From assembly GCF_000970305.1 (NCBI RefSeq), contig NZ_CP009517.1, forward strand, positions 1,426,001-1,490,000: a DNA stretch of 64,000 bases, in the 5' to 3' direction. The DNA comes from Methanosarcina barkeri 3 (lineage in GTDB: Archaea > Halobacteriota > Methanosarcinia > Methanosarcinales > Methanosarcinaceae). The notes beneath the pieces were generated by a model. That model saw nothing but the letters and a program-made list of their open reading frames with translations. It did no database searches and had not been told where the DNA came from. This document shows, in pieces, positions 62,924 to 64,000 of the stretch (position 1 is the first letter of the stretch; every line of letters begins with the position of its first letter). The position numbers and the translations under genes are program-made.

Positions 62924-64000
62924 GTGGCTACAAATAAAAATAAAATAGACCCCCGATCTACCAGGCTTGTATGTGCAAAACTCTATGAAGGAGGGTTACT
63001 TAGTTCATATGAAATATTTAGTAATATTAAACGAAGACCATGCAAAGGCAAAAGTCCAGAGTTCGAATTAGATATAGATAATATTACGCAGCATGCAGAG
63101 GCAGCCTTCACACACCATATACAGTATACTTTAATAGCTATCTTACTTTCATTTCTGGCACTTATTTCCGGTTCTACACGATCTATTATTTTCGCGATAC
63201 CTGCTATCTGCTTATTATCACTAAAAAGAGTTTGGGACAGAGATATTGCATTAAAACACTTTTCAAAAGGAAGTTATGATAGCAAGTATAATTTAAATAA
63301 GTCTTCAGACGAGTCAAACATAATAAAAGGGCTCTTAAAACCTTTTTGTAATTGGATGACAAAGAACAATATAATCTCTGAGGAATGTAAACAAAAAGAT
63401 CAGAATGTTGTAATATTTGGAGATTATTTCCCATTTTTAGGTGCAGGAAAAAGAACCCGAAATTGGAATTTTGTAACTGATTTATCTAAACCAAAAAAAA
63501 GTTTAGATTCTTTAGTTGAATCACAGAATAACCAAGAAAAGGGAAATAAAACTAGTGAATTATCTTTAAGAGAATTGTACGAGGCAGTGTATAAAAGAAT
63601 AAATGCAAAAAATCTTCCGAATCTTTCATATAAATTTATCTTATTTGCAGATGGGAATAAGGAAGATGAAGTCAATTTTCTACTAAAAGATAAGTTAAAA
63701 CCGTGTGCATACGATGAAAAACTTCAAGCACTTACTGACCAATTAGTAAACGAATCAAAGGAAAGTGCTCAGCCTGAAAATATTGAATCGTTTTTTGAGA
63801 TTTGTGAAGAAGGCATCTTCAAGGACTATAGGACATATTTGAATATAAGTCACCATGACAAAAACAGATCAACATTACTCTCTACATTTCTCCGCTTTTC
63901 AAAAATAGAAAATGAGTTATTCGCAGAGTGTTCTTTTTACGTTTTAACTCCAATTGACGAAAATATATATAATATAGATAAACTTCCAAGGAGCAGTAAT
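62924..64000 (+). CDS. Membrane protein of unknown function (C-terminus beyond window)
   Basis: GTG start with GAGGTAA 5 nt upstream; 359 codons are open to the right edge. There are two closely spaced membrane spans (residues about 66-84 and 87-102), and the rest is soluble. The motif VVIFGDYFPFLGAGKRTRNWNFVTDLSKP (about residue 165) resembles the GFxPFVGSG.....WSF signature of large hypothetical membrane proteins in actinobacteria. Function unknown. Together with the 424-aa membrane protein and its zinc-ribbon partner it may belong to one accessory system that continues past the window. Confidence 0.7.
   Translation, partial: MATNKNKIDPRSTRLVCAKLYEGGLLSSYEIFSNIKRRPCKGKSPEFELDIDNITQHAEAAFTHHIQYTLIAILLSFLALISGSTRSIIFAIPAICLLSLKRVWDRDIALKHFSKGSYDSKYNLNKSSDESNIIKGLLKPFCNWMTKNNIISEECKQKDQNVVIFGDYFPFLGAGKRTRNWNFVTDLSKPKKSLDSLVESQNNQEKGNKTSELSLRELYEAVYKRINAKNLPNLSYKFILFADGNKEDEVNFLLKDKLKPCAYDEKLQALTDQLVNESKESAQPENIESFFEICEEGIFKDYRTYLNISHHDKNRSTLLSTFLRFSKIENELFAECSFYVLTPIDENIYNIDKLPRSSN

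Overview
The window looks like chromosomal DNA of a methanogenic archaeon, very probably a Methanosarcina. The signs are an F420H2-oxidase type flavoprotein (FprA), a CoA-dependent 2-oxoacid:ferredoxin oxidoreductase with a fused beta/gamma chain, an archaeal D-aminoacyl-tRNA deacylase, aIF1A, an archaeal NOG1 GTPase, PKD/YVTN/beta-helix surface proteins with a PGF-pre-PGF type domain, AT-rich intergenic DNA with TATA boxes, and very long non-coding gaps.

Left part (1-32 kb) is mostly core metabolism with large gaps. In order: the 5' part of a CheB-CheR-PAS fusion that runs off the left edge; a DUF3147 membrane protein; dtdA; a glutamine synthetase; fprA; an amino-acid permease next to an ornithine/lysine-type decarboxylase; a 2.3-kb non-coding region carrying three related structured RNA copies; a three-gene 2-oxoacid oxidoreductase operon, an acyl-CoA synthetase and a cupin regulator, which together suit branched-chain acyl-CoA assimilation; two PKD/beta-helix surface proteins (529 and 1131 aa); an ACT regulator; a YkgJ-type Cys-cluster protein; a homoaconitase/isopropylmalate dehydratase large subunit with hisE; a CBS regulator; and NOG1. 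The gaps hold a series of short tandem repeats, each with a different 11-28-bp unit.

Middle part (32-43.3 kb): a methyltransferase, an orphan beta-rich protein, a PII protein with an unusual T-loop, an NADP-type secondary alcohol dehydrogenase, an exported Cu/Zn superoxide dismutase, a DUF429 protein, and three paralogous small zinc-ribbon genes that share a conserved structured 5' leader and have aIF1A embedded between the first and second.

Right part (43.3-64 kb) is an accessory region. Small genes alternate with copies of one intergenic repeat of about 205 bp, dispersed and in places tandem. The genes include two Fic proteins (one decapitated), HicBA modules (one decayed), a HepT/MntA pair, a DUF6516 module, duplicated 107-aa orphans, a cis-prenyltransferase-like gene with no ATG, an IS21 remnant, an argG fragment, and unknown membrane proteins at the right edge. 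The repeat carries a TATA-like box and a hairpin followed by a T-run, and it borders nearly every gene, so the region resembles a repeat-bounded array of gene cassettes. No integrase, CRISPR array, tRNA or rRNA gene was seen.

All functional calls rest on reading motifs by eye; no database search was run.
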